Origin: Symbiodinium natans
Lineage: Eukaryota; Sar; Dinophyceae; Suessiales; Symbiodiniaceae
Assembly: GCA_905221605.1 (NCBI GenBank)
Contig: CAJNDS010002204.1
Location: 211,001-275,000 of the forward strand
Direction: 5' to 3'
Length of the DNA: 64,000 nt
Shown here: positions 24,527-34,439 of the stretch, one piece after another
Layout of the letters: every line of letters begins with the position of its first letter
Position numbering within the stretch: position 1 is the first letter of the stretch
The notes under the pieces: model-generated
What the model saw: only the letters and a program-made list of their open reading frames with translations
Databases searched by the model: none
What the model was told of the DNA's origin: nothing
Made by a program: the position numbers and the translations under genes

Positions 24527-27169
24527 GCGTGTGCACCATTCTTGGGGCATTCAGGTTGCCAAGATACAGACAGAAGTACAGGGCCAAGCATCTCGGATAA
24601 CAGTAGTTTTGCTGGCAAGACCCTATCATTCGCTCTACCAGGTAATGATTGAGAGGTAATGTACAGCGTCAGGACAACCAAAGATGCTACAGCATGCTGC
24701 GTAGGGGCGATAGATCGCAGGTTTTCTCTGAGTATCTATGCGTCTTGCATTCATCTTCCTGTACATCGTGACATGCATATCATGTCCATCCAGCTGTCCG
24801 AACTTTCGGGTCACCAAGGGTCATCGCCCATTGACTGCTTAAGTACGCCCAAAGCATGGCAGCGTCTTGTGGGGATATTACAAGAAAGTTCGACCATGTT
24901 CAAGCATGTCCATGCATGTTCATGCCGTGGCCTTCGCCTCTGCTTGCAGCCTGTCTTGGGAGCGAGCCTTCTCCAGCAAAGCCAGAGCCTGCTGCCAGTT
25001 CTCAGACTCTTCACATGAAGTGATGGCTGCACTGTAGATGATCACGTTTGGTGGCAGCCTGGCTATCTGAGCCATGTCCATAAGCACCAGTGCTGCTTGC
25101 CACCGGCCGTCATGTTGGAAAGTACTGATGGCTGTACCATACGTGACGACGGTCGGAGTGACCGTTTCTTCGATGTCCTCCATCAAGGTGATCGCTTCCC
25201 GCCAGAGCCCAGGTTCGTGACAAATGCGGATGACCGTGTTGTACGTGACGATGCTGGAACACAGGCTCTGCGTGTGAAGCTTGCTGAGACAATGGATGGC
25301 TTTCTCCCAATTTCCTTCCAAGGCAGAAATGTCTGCATTGCACGATATGATGTCCGTCTGCACAAGCTGATGCAACAGCTGACGGAGGCACTGCTGAGAC
25401 CGTTGCCACTCAGAGGACGCAGAGATGCTCGAAATGCTGGCGTTCCAGCTGACGAGGCTTTTTTGCAGGAGGTTGACTGCCATCTTGGCCAGCAAACTCA
25501 GGGTCACCTTCCAGGCCCCGGAGGTGCCAGCAGTGGAGGTGATCGCAGAATTGTAGGAGATGACATCTGCTTGCACTGCCAGCATAGCCATCAGATCAAG
25601 GGCCATCCTCCATGACGCGCATGCGCTTAAGCTCGAGTTGAAAGCCACCTGGCAAAAGAAAGACAGTACCCAGCCGCATGACACTCAGGAAACGCGACTC
25701 ACATTATAGCAATGTTTTCCCTTGTCCTGTCCAATGCGCAATGCTAGCAAAAAACTCACGCCAGCAAAACGGTTCAGAAGAAATGGACGTTGAACAAAAG
25801 CGTGCGAAGAGAAGCCTTTGCCCGAATACGACATGCAGGGGCGGTGCCTAACCAAACGCACCCCAAAGCAGCACAGACTCGGCTAGGCACTTGTTGAGGT
25901 CATGCTTATGCTGTCTGATGTCGCTCGTGCAAAGTGGCTGGCACATATTGCAGCATGAACTTATTCACGAAATCAAAACCAACCAAACACGAGGGTTTAT
26001 AGGAAGAACATGGTGGCGGCGCCCGTAAGAGGCCGTGTGACTGAACACATTCTGTGTTTACATTTTTCGCGTCGAGGGCTGAAAACCCAAGTAAAACACA
26101 CATTTTCGTGATCACCGCAGCATTTGCAGGGCTCGAAAACACTGAAGGGTTAGGTCATTTTTTCGGAAAAATGCATTTTCGCTCGAAGCCTGATCGTTTG
26201 TTTTGTTGTTTTTTTTCCAGGGGGTCCTTTTTTTTGAAGTTTTGGATGCGTTTTTTGCTCGAATTTGCGCTCTCGCCTAGGCGCGGGCACGTTTTGCTCA
26301 TTCCCCATGTTGAACTTTCAAATGGCGATTTTCGGTTCGGGAAGTTTTTTCTGCGTTATGGCTCCGGCAGTTCAGGTTCGAAATAGTGCTCTCGCCACAG
26401 CGCAGGCATGATTTTCTGGAATTGTGCCTTGGTTGTAACCCAACAGACTTGTGCACTGGATCCTGAAAGTGGCCTCAAGTTGATTCTTCTTCAGGGTTCA
26501 AGGTTCAAAGTTTAGGGTTCAGGTTTCAGGATTTGGGTTTGCACTGCTTGGACTATTCTTTTGGGTTTAAGGATCGTTTGTTTGTTGTGTTTTTTTCTCG
26601 GGGGTGTCGTTTTGAAGTTTCGGACACATTTTTTGCTTGAAATTGCGCTCTCGCCTAGGCGCGGGCGCGTTTTGCTTATAAACCCCGAATTAAACAGCAA
26701 GGGTTTAGGCCTTTGGGGATTAGGGGTTCAGGCTTTGGAGTTGCAGGTGTGAAGTCCCAAGTCACGTGATTACCCCCCCCTACCCCCCACCCCCAACCCC
26801 ACCCCGAGCCCAGAAATTGTGGTTACTCGCACGGCCTCTTAGAGGCGCCGTCTCCAAGAACATCAACCCACCTAGGACTCGGTCGAGTGCTCCATTGCTT
26901 AACATGGGCAAACTCAGCAAAGCCACGACGTTCGCTTCCAGCATCCTCTCTCCGAGCTGCTGAAGCAGGTCCAGCGCCTGCGGCCATACTCTGCCCCTTG
27001 CACAGGCACTGATTGCTGGGCAGAAGGTAAAGGTGTTGGTCTCCACTGCTCCAACCACTTCGGCGAACAAGGCCAACGCCCGTTGCCACTCCGACTTCCG
27101 CTCCCATGCGCTGATGGCCACATTTTGTGAATAGATGCTCGAAGCTGGAGCGTGTCGCGCAACACACAT
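22863..27169 (-). CDS. Pentatricopeptide-repeat (PPR) protein, four exons
   Basis: The model on the minus strand joins 27169-26927, 25648-24944, 24392-23650 and 22998-22863: 1827 bp, 608 residues, with all junction phases consistent (0, 0, 2). PPR proteins are helical-repeat proteins that bind single-stranded RNA, usually in mitochondria or plastids, for processing, editing or stability. Seventeen motifs of about 35 residues are readable: two in exon 1, seven in exon 2, seven in exon 3 and one completed in exon 4. The typical dinoflagellate core is seen as FNSTISACEKGGEWQKALSL in exon 3. The first Met (27169) is chosen because it begins the PPR-like reading; no transit peptide is visible, so upstream exons may be missing. 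The TGA stop is at 22863-22865. Exon 2 could be 3 nt longer (to 24941). Expression is not shown by the sequence. Confidence 0.85.
22999..23649 (-). other. Intron 3 of the PPR gene (GC-AG, 651 bp)
   Basis: Exon 3 ends GTCATTAC, the intron begins GCACCTTGAC and ends TGCAATCAG, and exon 4 begins GTATGGTGCT. Joining gives NVIT-YGAAINACAQRG, a perfect PPR motif across the junction in phase 2. The last third of the intron on this strand contains the TCCTGCATCC minisatellite. Confidence 0.82.
23281..23330 (+). repeat. Decamer minisatellite TCCTGCATCC x5
   Basis: Four exact 10-bp units and a fifth with two changes, inside intron 3 of the PPR gene. Confidence 0.95.
24393..24943 (-). other. Intron 2 of the PPR gene (GC-AG or GA-AG, 551 bp)
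   Basis: The acceptor is TTGCTAG followed by GACTTGGTGG. The reading frame needs a phase-0 donor. CAA followed by GCAGAGG (GC donor) gives DRLQ-DLVVAFNS; GCA followed by GAGGCG (GA donor) gives DRLQA-DLVVAFNS. Both non-canonical donors are known in dinoflagellates; no GT donor fits here. Confidence 0.75.
24489..24534 (+). repeat. (TG)n microsatellite inside intron 2
   Basis: About 22 TG/GT steps with two GC interruptions near the end. Confidence 0.95.
26191..26301. repeat. Intron 1 repeat, copy A
   Basis: From GATCGTTTGT through CTCTCGCCTAGGCGCGGGC to GTTTTGCT. It pairs with copy B at 26572-26677. It includes the perfect palindrome CGCCTAGGCG. A shorter, more diverged third copy lies near 26370-26420. 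Confidence 0.75.
26572..26677. repeat. Intron 1 repeat, copy B
   Basis: Same order of landmarks as copy A (GATCGTTTGT, T-run, GGGGGT, TTTTGAAGTTT, TTTTTTGCT, GCGCTCTCGCCTAGGCGCGG), with small length differences. Telomere-like GGGTTTA pieces lie just before and after it. Confidence 0.75.
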
Positions 27170-27882
27170 TCGCCAAGCCTGGGAATGGCAAGGTCTTGTT
27201 TTGAGCCTGCGAAAGCTTGTAATGGCGACACCGGCGACACCTGTCGGATATAGCACCCAGTCATCAGTTGTCAGCATGCACAAGCATGAACAAAGATGAG
27301 CAAACAAACAAACGAACAAACGAACAATTATGAATAAGCACTTCCACTGTCTTGATCTTGACCTGCTTCATCCCAGGCTCTTCGGCAGGCTACGGAGCAA
27401 ATGGAGACCTCGACAGTCTCTTCGGTACTCGGAGTGTGTGGTCAGCATGTGTGGAAAAAGGCACATCACCTGCTCTGCATCTTGGTTCCCTCTGCACTGA
27501 ACGCTTTTCTAACAATAACAATAGAGCCCACCGGCCCCTGATTTTGCGACAACACTTGGTGCCGAGCTTGTGTGGGGCGGAAGAACCGCCTGGAATCATG
27601 TGATGCGGTGTGGCGGTCCAGGGACTCTCCCCCTTTCCTCTCTGCCATCTCTGCCATGTCCTTCCCCATTGTTCTATGAGCTGCAGAATGAACCCCCTCC
27701 CCACCCTCCTCCTGTGGGGTGTGTGTGTGCAGTCACCCACTGTAACTTACCAACTAACCCAATTAAGCCCTCCCTGCCTGATTGCAAGGTCGCAAATCAA
27801 GAAACCGTTGCAGCTGGAGCAGCGTCATTTATGCATCCAGTGACCCATAGTGATCCCAGAAACCCACCAGCCTCCAGCTGCG
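27170..27882. other. Upstream region of the PPR gene
   Basis: It contains an A/C-rich run of CAAA/CGAA units at about 27299-27327. The minus frame stays open from 27319 into exon 1, but its first 50 residues are not protein-like. No promoter motif can be named; dinoflagellate promoters generally lack a clear TATA box. Confidence 0.4.
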
Positions 27883-28345
27883 TCACTTGAGCTGCCAGTG
27901 AGCACTCCAACTTTCCATCCCGAAGAACGACCGCCGCATGTCGGACCTGCGAATGGCACGGGCAAAATCTGAAAGCATGTTCCGATCTCGTGTCAGGAAG
28001 GCATGGGCCTTGTGCTCCTCGTCCCAAAGTAAGGCGGCTTCCTTGCAGCCGGCCTCCTGCAGCCTCCGCTCCTCACACGGAAGTGCCGCCCCCATACGCC
28101 GATGCAATTCTAAGGCATGATGGCACATGCTATCGCGCACCGAAAGTTGCATCCAAAACCTAAGCTCCCATCAACTGCCGTGAGGTCCAGCCACTTGCCA
28201 CCAACCTGCCGTGAAAACTCTGGATCATTAAACATCCTCACAAGGACACACAACGTCGCGTTCTGCTACGCCTTGGCGAAGCCATCAGCGCGGCCACAAT
28301 ACTCAAGAGCACCATTGGCCGTCCACCGTGCCAGATCCCGGGTCC
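27883..28345 (-). CDS. Candidate coding fragment, unknown protein
   Basis: Three adjoining minus-strand frames read as protein. About 28345-28275 gives DLARWTANGALEYCGRADGF. About 28245-28165 gives FNDPEFSRQVGGKWLDLTAV. About 28165-27940 gives GAALPCEERRLQEAGCKEAA, then LWDEEHKAHAFLTRDRNMLS and DFARAIRRSDM. The frame changes between them could be short introns or indels; GCC AAG followed by GCGTAG would be a GC donor. It lies just upstream of the PPR exons on the same strand, but no PPR motif is seen, so it is more likely a separate gene or a broken copy. No domain recognised. Confidence 0.33.
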
Positions 28346-30678
28346 TACAATGGCAAATGACCCAGGAGATCCCAGGAGATCCCGAGCTTAGGGCCTAGGG
28401 CTGAAGAGAATATGCCACAGGGGCTTGGAATTGGGAAATACTTCTCCACAAGTCATGCTTAAACTTGTGTGGTGATGACGCTGCGCACTATACTTTATGC
28501 GTGAAAGAGCCCCTGATCTTGCTCTCACTTAAGTAAGGACGTAGTGTTAATAGTGGAGCTTTCCAACAGTCAAGTCTGTTGTCAAGTGCTCAAGGCTCAA
28601 GAACTGAAATTGCGTAGAACGTAGGGTTTCGCGGGCATCTTGCAGTTTTTGAGGTGGTTGACATAAGTCCACCGGCACTCAAAGATTTCAGCACCGTCCA
28701 GGGAACGCTCTGCGTGATTGGAGTTTGCTGGTTCAGCTTAACTTTGATGCCTGCTTCGGGATCTTTCAAGAATTTGTTGCCCATACCCAGCCTGTAGTGC
28801 CGCACAAGCTGACCGCCAGCACCCAGCGGTAGATTCACAAATGCACCTGGCCATGGACATGTGCTGTCTTGAACACAGCAGTCCACTGCCTCGGCCTTCA
28901 TTCAAGGCGGCTTTGCTGTAACCTTGAGCACTGACCTCGAATGATATGCCAGTGTCACATGCGCGGTCACCAACACACCTCTCTGACTCCTCTCTGAGAA
29001 TGTGCTGATTCATTCTCATTCAGATTCATTCTTCATATGCCGAGAGAAGGAGCCATGGGGCCGGCGATGTAGAGCTCTCCTTAGAGCAGAAATTAAGCAG
29101 GTCTCCTCTGTAAGCACGCAGCGCTCACACGCGCTGGACCCTACACTGCACCCTGCTATTTGCGCAGCCATCTATCTTTGCTTTGTGTGGCAGCACGATA
29201 CTAGGCATCAACACTGCTCAACACTGCACAACTCGCACCAAACAACTAGCGGTGCAGACAGGATTCCGACCTCGCCTGGCCAGCGAGCAGAAACACTGAG
29301 GCAAAACACAGCCCCGCCAGTTGAAAAACTACGACACGCGCACACGGACCGCAGACTCCGCGAATGAACTTCAAGCAAAATCAAAACCGCCAAAATCAGA
29401 AGCTCCAAAGCCAAACCGAGGAGCCAAAACTCGACCTAAACAGCACCATTTAAGGAGAGAACACAACCCGTTCTCTCGAGTTGTCTCTCGACCCTTGGAA
29501 GGCACTGCGGCATTGTTTTCTGAGGTATCTGAGAAGGTAAAAACATGTACAGCTGGGGCACACTAAGACACACTACCAAGCACTTATGTTGAAGGCTCGG
29601 CATCGGGATGGCTCGGCATTTTGCAGGGGGGAGCGGCCCCACCTTTTTTTGTCAGAAGCCGTAGCTTTTCTTCTCCCTTGGCATCCGACAGAAGCCGATA
29701 AAGGTTCTGGCAAGAGGACTGGGAAACATAGCAGCAATGTTGTTGGTTGTTGAGATGCTCGATGCTTTACTTCCTGACACAGCACCGCTTGGTCACTCAC
29801 GTTCCATCAACTGCTGCACGTGATGCTCGTGGTCTCCTTGTGCCGCGGCTGTTTTTGCTGCGTGTGTGTTGAGTTGCTGCTTTCTTCTCTGTTGGCGAAG
29901 CTATTCCCCGCCATCCGTTTGGGTCATTCGCAGTTGATCGAAGAAGAAGTGACAGGCTCTACACCTTTTCTGCATGTCTCCCATGCCCAGATTGTCTCTG
30001 CGGTGGGCCTCCAGGAGTACCCACCCCACATGATATGCACGGAATACGCACCCCCGGACATCTCCAAATGATCCTCACAGTGGCCAGATGATCCCATGCC
30101 CACCCGTCAATGGCGAAACTTTGCTGTGCCCATGCACGCATTTTGTGCAACAGTAGCCAAGGATGGTCCTCTGAGCGTCAACCACATAACATCCACGGCG
30201 CCTAACCCCCACCCCAGATGACCCTCGCAGCAGCCACTCCCACATGATCCTTGGAACGCCCACAGTACCAAGGAGCTCCCACCAACCACATGATAATTTC
30301 AGGGGATGCTCGAAGTAGATGCGCCATCGATTGCTTCTTCTTGTGGCGGAGTATTGGCCGAAGGAAGAGGCTGCACTGGTTCGAACCCTTCACCAAATTC
30401 AGTGTCCAGCTCCAGCTTCTTTAAATGTGTCCGAACAAAGTCATCGTGCCGCCTGGGGCCACATGCTGTGGCGAAGTAGTGTCATCCTGCTAGCACGGGC
30501 TCGAAAGCTGCCAGCACAAGAAACACGTCAAACAATTATGTCTCTTTCAGCCGCCCAGCCCGCCTCCTCAAGCTGAGCCGCCAGCAGCACAAGCTGTGCT
30601 CCACGTACAGGAAAGAAGCCAGGCTGCCGCAAGCCTGGAACTCTGGTTGTCTTCGTCCCTTGGTTGTTTGAAACTCAC
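28346..30678. other. Intergenic DNA
   Basis: No gene supported. It has decamer duplications at 28361-28386 (CCCAGGAGAT) and 29209-29228 (CAACACTGCT/A). Short frames on both strands are not protein-like. Confidence 0.4.
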
Positions 30679-31060
30679 GGATGCAGGCAGTGCCCGAACC
30701 ACTTCCGAGCAACTTGTCTGCCGGTGGTCGGCACAGAGCACGAGCCTCGATCGAGGCTCCCTAGATTGGAACAGGCTTCGGGCACAACAATTTGTACTCA
30801 ACGATTCAACGTGTCCACTGAGGGTAGCTGCCAATATTCACTGGCGATCAGCAGATCCAGCAGCTGAACGTGTCTGCACCAAGCCGCGGCAGTAGACGGC
30901 CTGATGTGGAACTTACCGAGGGTCGGAGCTTGTACATAGCTCTGAGCGCTCTCCAAAATTCATGCAAAGCGTCCGCAAAGCTTCTCCCCATGTGAAAACA
31001 GTACCTCAGAGTCCACTCATCCAAAAGCTGCGACTGCCTTTGCACCGCGGAAATGGGCTT
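30679..31060 (-). CDS. Candidate two-exon segment, unknown protein
   Basis: Exon 31060-30917 is 48 codons, open in phase 0, with strongly protein-like content (SQLLDEWTLRYCFHMGRSFA, ALHEFWRALRAMYKLRPS). It follows TTTTGACATCAG and ends at a textbook donor, TCG/GTAAGTTCC. A 156-bp intron would end TCTAG, followed by an exon 30760-30679 that is open in all frames and ends at GTGAGTTT, a second donor-like site. Neither a start nor a stop is seen, so these are internal exons. No family recognised. It probably belongs with the frames at 31779-32745. Confidence 0.42.
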
Positions 31061-31778
31061 CTGATGTCAAAACCTTCCCACTCCAACTTGAACCCTCTGA
31101 CTTTGAGCGAAGCCGCGCAAGGAGGTGCAGCGCGACGCGCTAAGGGCATCCAGAAGAGAGGGCCTCGGAACCAAAGTCCAGAAACAACCTTAAGCCATAC
31201 TAAAAAAATATATATAAAGACAAACCAAGACAGGACAAACCATTGAAAACCAAAAGGACCCAAGCAAAGACAAAAAAAACTTTGAAAACACTTTTGCTGT
31301 GCAGTGTCGAGGGGTGTCTGCCAAAGCTTCTATTTACGCACAGATTTTTAATAATGACAGTTATATGTTTTTTCAACTTATTCCTTGTCCGGTTCAAGTT
31401 TGTCTGTTTTGAACTTGTATATATCTATATATATATATACACATAGTTGCTTTACATGATTTTCAACTTCTTCCTTGCCCAGTTCAGGTTTGACGGCTAA
31501 ACTTGTGCAAAAACACAAATTTCAGTACTTGATTTTTTTTAGCTTCCTTCCTTGTGCTGTTGACATGTCTGTCAAAGTTGATGTGTGTGTGTGTATGTAT
31601 GTACGATTTCAATTTCTTCTGGGTTCTGTTCAAATATTAAGCGTTAATGATTTTCAGCCTTTTCCTAAAAAAGAACCGTAAACCTTTGTCCTGTTCAAGC
31701 TTGTCCAAATTTTTCTGCAAATACATATTCATACATATGTATGTGTATATGTATGTATATGCACATGCAAACATGATT
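31061..31778. other. AT-rich non-coding stretch with microsatellites
   Basis: T-rich on the plus strand, with (TA)n at about 31423-31440 and TATG/CATA tracts at about 31718-31765. TTCAACTT-TTCCTTG-TTCA-GTTTG phrases recur near 31370, 31457 and 31610, which suggests decayed repeats of roughly 90-150 bp. If the neighbouring exon candidates form one gene, this is its intron. Confidence 0.5.
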
Positions 31779-32045
31779 TTAAACTTCCTCGTCCTGATCG
31801 CGTATTGCAATACGGACTGTCTGTTTTTCAGGCCAAGAGAGAAAAATGAGGATCTGAATCCATGGATAGCACTGAAGGAAATCTGAGTCGATCCGACACA
31901 ATCTGCCACTGTCCACTTCTGGAACAAGGCACACAAGCCCTGCCACAGTGATGCGACGCTCCTCGATGGCTTGTGCGACCTCACGTGTTCTCACACGCCA
32001 TAACACACCAGAGTCACCAGAGGGAGGTGGCATGGCAGCTGCAAA
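31779..32045 (-). CDS. Candidate exon, unknown protein
   Basis: The minus-strand reading after TTTTCTGTCTCGCTCAG (a good polypyrimidine tract and acceptor) gives MPPPSGDSGVLWRVRTREVA, then QAIEERRITVAGLVCLVPEV and RLCRIDSDFLQC. The C-terminal part down to the stop at 31779 is less convincing, so the exon may end near 31860. Function unknown. Confidence 0.38.
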   Translation of the reverse strand, partial: FAAAMPPPSGDSGVLWRVRTREVAQAIEERRITVAGLVCLVPEVDSGRLCRIDSDFLQCYPWIQILIFLSWPEKQTVRIAIRDQDEEV

Positions 32046-32322
32046 CTGAGCGAGACAGAAAAGTGAAGGTTGTTTGCACAACACGCACAACACACATGCA
32101 CTCCTACACATACCAGCTATGGCTATGCAGGCAGCGCACACATGCGCGCCACACCCACGGGGGAACCGGCCTCAGCGATTCCATGGCGCGCGAGGAGCAC
32201 CTTTGGATTGGATAAGCAGCTGATGCAGCACCGGAAGTAGCTGTGCTTTTTGAAGTCCAAGGAGCAAGGCATGCGCCGCAAGACCAGGGCAAGTCAAACA
32301 AACCCAGACCTCGATGTGGCAC

Positions 32323-32745
32323 TCAGCAGCTCAGGAAACAATGCATCGCAACATATTGCAACACGCTCATGTTGGAGACGCCACTGGTCGCGCCCCAGAA
32401 GGCGGAGGTGTGATGCAAGATACGGTCCTGCAATGCAGGACAAAAACATCTGTGAGAAACAGTGCGAAAGCAAAGGCCGGCAAGCTTGGTTCTGCTTGGC
32501 TCCGGCACCTCACAGGTCATCACCCCAAAGTCTGGGTACGTCACGAGCTCGTGGAGGGCCATCCCTGCAAATGGTGGAACAGAGTTGTGTTCCTGAATCA
32601 TTGTAGTCTTTTTGACAAGCTGCTGTGGGTCTGCACGACACATTTCGAGGCTGCCGTAGTCCCACCTTGTGCGTTCAACCTCTCTCACAAACTCCAAGTC
32701 TGCATATGCCCGATTGCGGCAGGTTGACAGGCTCACTGGCATCAA
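32323..32745 (-). CDS. Candidate exon, unknown protein
   Basis: Protein-like from about 32705 to 32470: ADLEFVREVERTRWDYGSLE, MCRADPQQLVKKTTMIQEHN and FAGMALHELVTYPDFGVMTC. A possible acceptor, CATATGCAG, lies before ACTTGGAG. The end of the frame looks random. It may be an upstream exon of the same minus-strand gene as the two entries below it in coordinates. Confidence 0.38.
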   Translation of the reverse strand: MMPVSLSTCRNRAYADLEFVREVERTRWDYGSLEMCRADPQQLVKKTTMIQEHNSVPPFAGMALHELVTYPDFGVMTCEVPEPSRTKLAGLCFRTVSHRCFCPALQDRILHHTSAFWGATSGVSNMSVLQYVAMHCFLSC

Positions 32746-33982
32746 GTTCGCTCATCACACTCTCATCTTGGCACTAAGCTTCTATACCTTACTTTGTCGA
32801 CAGCCTGTGTATACCAGCCACAGCGCATCGTCCAAATGCCTTCCACAGCCATCAACATGCACGATCACGACACATAACTCATAACTCATGGCGCAACACG
32901 GAGCACAATTGTGGAGCACAGCTGTGGAGCATGCTGGAACACACCCCGAGAGACACTCCCGGGAGAAACTTTACACACCGGCCTTGGCCCCCAGGCCTGC
33001 GGCCGATGTACCCACTGTACCTCTGACAACAAAGAAAGGACGCTGCTTTGCAAGTCATCATCTTACCTTGAGGTTCTCACCTAAAATCATTGCGGGTCGT
33101 ACCAGGTTGCACTATGTACTATGAGGTTCTTGGATGAGTGGCTCACAACTTGGGATGCCTCAGCGTTTTGCAAGGTGTCCGCAAAAACCAGCGGTGTGCC
33201 AGATGCATGGGACCTTGGTTCCGAAGGCAGCAACACGTGCCTATACTAGCATGATCTCGTGTGACCTAGCATGAAAGGCATGGTCTTCTGCAGTGGGATG
33301 CCCGGCGCTTTCAGTGGTGCAGCTGCGGCAGCATCGCAAACGGCGTGCTCCAGGACCAGCAGCCTTCAGATTCATTGCACTATCTGCGCGATCCACTCCT
33401 CAGCCAACTGCAGCATGGCCAGCACGAGTGAAAATCGCGCAGCCTTGGTCTGTGCTCGGCGAGCGCTTCTGTGTTTCGGGTCACCTGAAGAGTAGGCTGA
33501 GCAACTTGGTGAACTTCCCACGCATTCCCACCACATTCCATGTTCGTCATACGCATGAAATCAAAAGTCGTAGAGTCGTAGGCAATGGACCTCCTCCTGG
33601 GTCTCCAAGTCACAGCTCAGAGCTAGCCTCACAATGAAACAGCTCAAACAGCTTGCAGAAGATTTTGGCAGCAAACGCACAAAGAGTCGGTTGGAACTGA
33701 AAGGGCTTCTGGCCTCTTGCATATGCTGAGCCATCTAAGCCCCATGCACAGGGCCCAAGCGGCTTGCAGCGAGACAGCTGGCAACCCACAAGCAGCTGCG
33801 GCGCAGCAGCAGTGCCACCTTGAAGGCAACACTTCTGATACTGCGACTCCTCGCCAGACCATCCTGGTCTCTTTGGACATCCTTGAACATCCTTGAACAA
33901 TGCATCACACTCCAATTGCCGCATTGTTCAAGCACTGTTCAAGTTCTCGGGCACCCACAATAGGCGGAGAATCACCTGCTAT
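32746..33982. other. Intergenic DNA
   Basis: No supported gene. There is a decamer duplication ACATCCTTGA at 33877-33896. Opposite-strand frames at 33271-33924 are not distinguishable from chance. Confidence 0.4.
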
Positions 33983-34205
33983 TCACGGCGAGTTGAGTTC
34001 AGAAAAGAGGCCGAAGCCATTCGGACCGCTGCCTTTGACAGACATCATCTCTAAGAAGCCGCTTGCCAGGCGGAGTGATGCCTCGACATGCCGAGATTGT
34101 ATCGCGTCACAGGATCCAAGGAAGTGTGCCTCTTGAAGCTCCGAGTATGTCCAGGCACAGCCGAAGTCGTCCTTGACAAGAACAGCTTGATGTGGTGTAG
34201 ATTTG
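33983..34205 (-). CDS. Candidate terminal exon, unknown protein
   Basis: About 70 codons ending at a TGA (33983-33985) read well as protein: AVLVKDDFGCAWTYSELQEA, HFLGSCDAIQSRHVEASLRL and ASGFLEMMSVKGSGPNGFGL. Upstream the frame runs into the TTGA microsatellite, giving a meaningless INQSINQ repeat, so the exon starts near 34205. It would be the C-terminus of an unknown minus-strand gene. Confidence 0.42.
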
Positions 34206-34255
34206 AGGCGACGGCCCCCGCAGCGCGCCCTGCGTTTAAGCCACTTGTGAGGTTG

Positions 34256-34280
34256 ATTGATTGATTGATTGATTGATTGC
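34256..34280. repeat. (TTGA)n microsatellite
   Basis: TTGATTGATTGATTGATTGA with partial units on each side. Confidence 0.9.
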
Positions 34281-34380
34281 CTGTGGGCGCGAACGCCCTT
34301 GCGGTTGCAAGGCAACGTAGGCTGCCCCAAGCTGTACGAGAGGAGACTCGTCACAAGTGGGGTTTACGTTTCTTGTTTGG

Positions 34381-34430
34381 GTTGGGGCGGGGGGGGTGGG
34401 GGGTGGGGGGGCGGGGGGGGGGGTAAGAAC
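34381..34430 (+). repeat. G-rich tract, quadruplex-capable
   Basis: Runs of 4, 8, 6, 7 and 13 or more G separated by single C or T over about 50 bp. Confidence 0.9.
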
Positions 34431-34439
34431 GTCATTCGT

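Larger units (their letters stand above)
25649..26926 (-). other. Intron 1 of the PPR gene (GT-AG, 1278 bp)
   Basis: It begins GTGGCTTTGC after codon GTC and ends TTTTGCCAG before GTGGCTTTCA. Removing it restores a regular PPR motif (EANV joined to VAFNSSLSAC). The octamer GTGGCTTT is present at both ends. The intron carries a duplicated segment of about 110 bp and telomere-like pieces. Confidence 0.8.

Noticed and set aside
27170-27319. N-terminal extension of the PPR protein up to 27319
   Set aside because: The extra 50 residues (Cys/Leu-rich start) do not resemble a transit peptide or PPR and begin in A/C-rich repeat DNA; the Met at 27169 is preferred.
28587-28601. CTCAAGGCTCAAG, ending like a spliced leader
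   Set aside because: Only the last nine or so bases agree; the upstream leader sequence does not match.
30381-30391. GGTTCGAACCC, like a tRNA T-loop box
   Set aside because: No acceptor stem, D-arm or A-box at the right distance; not a tRNA.
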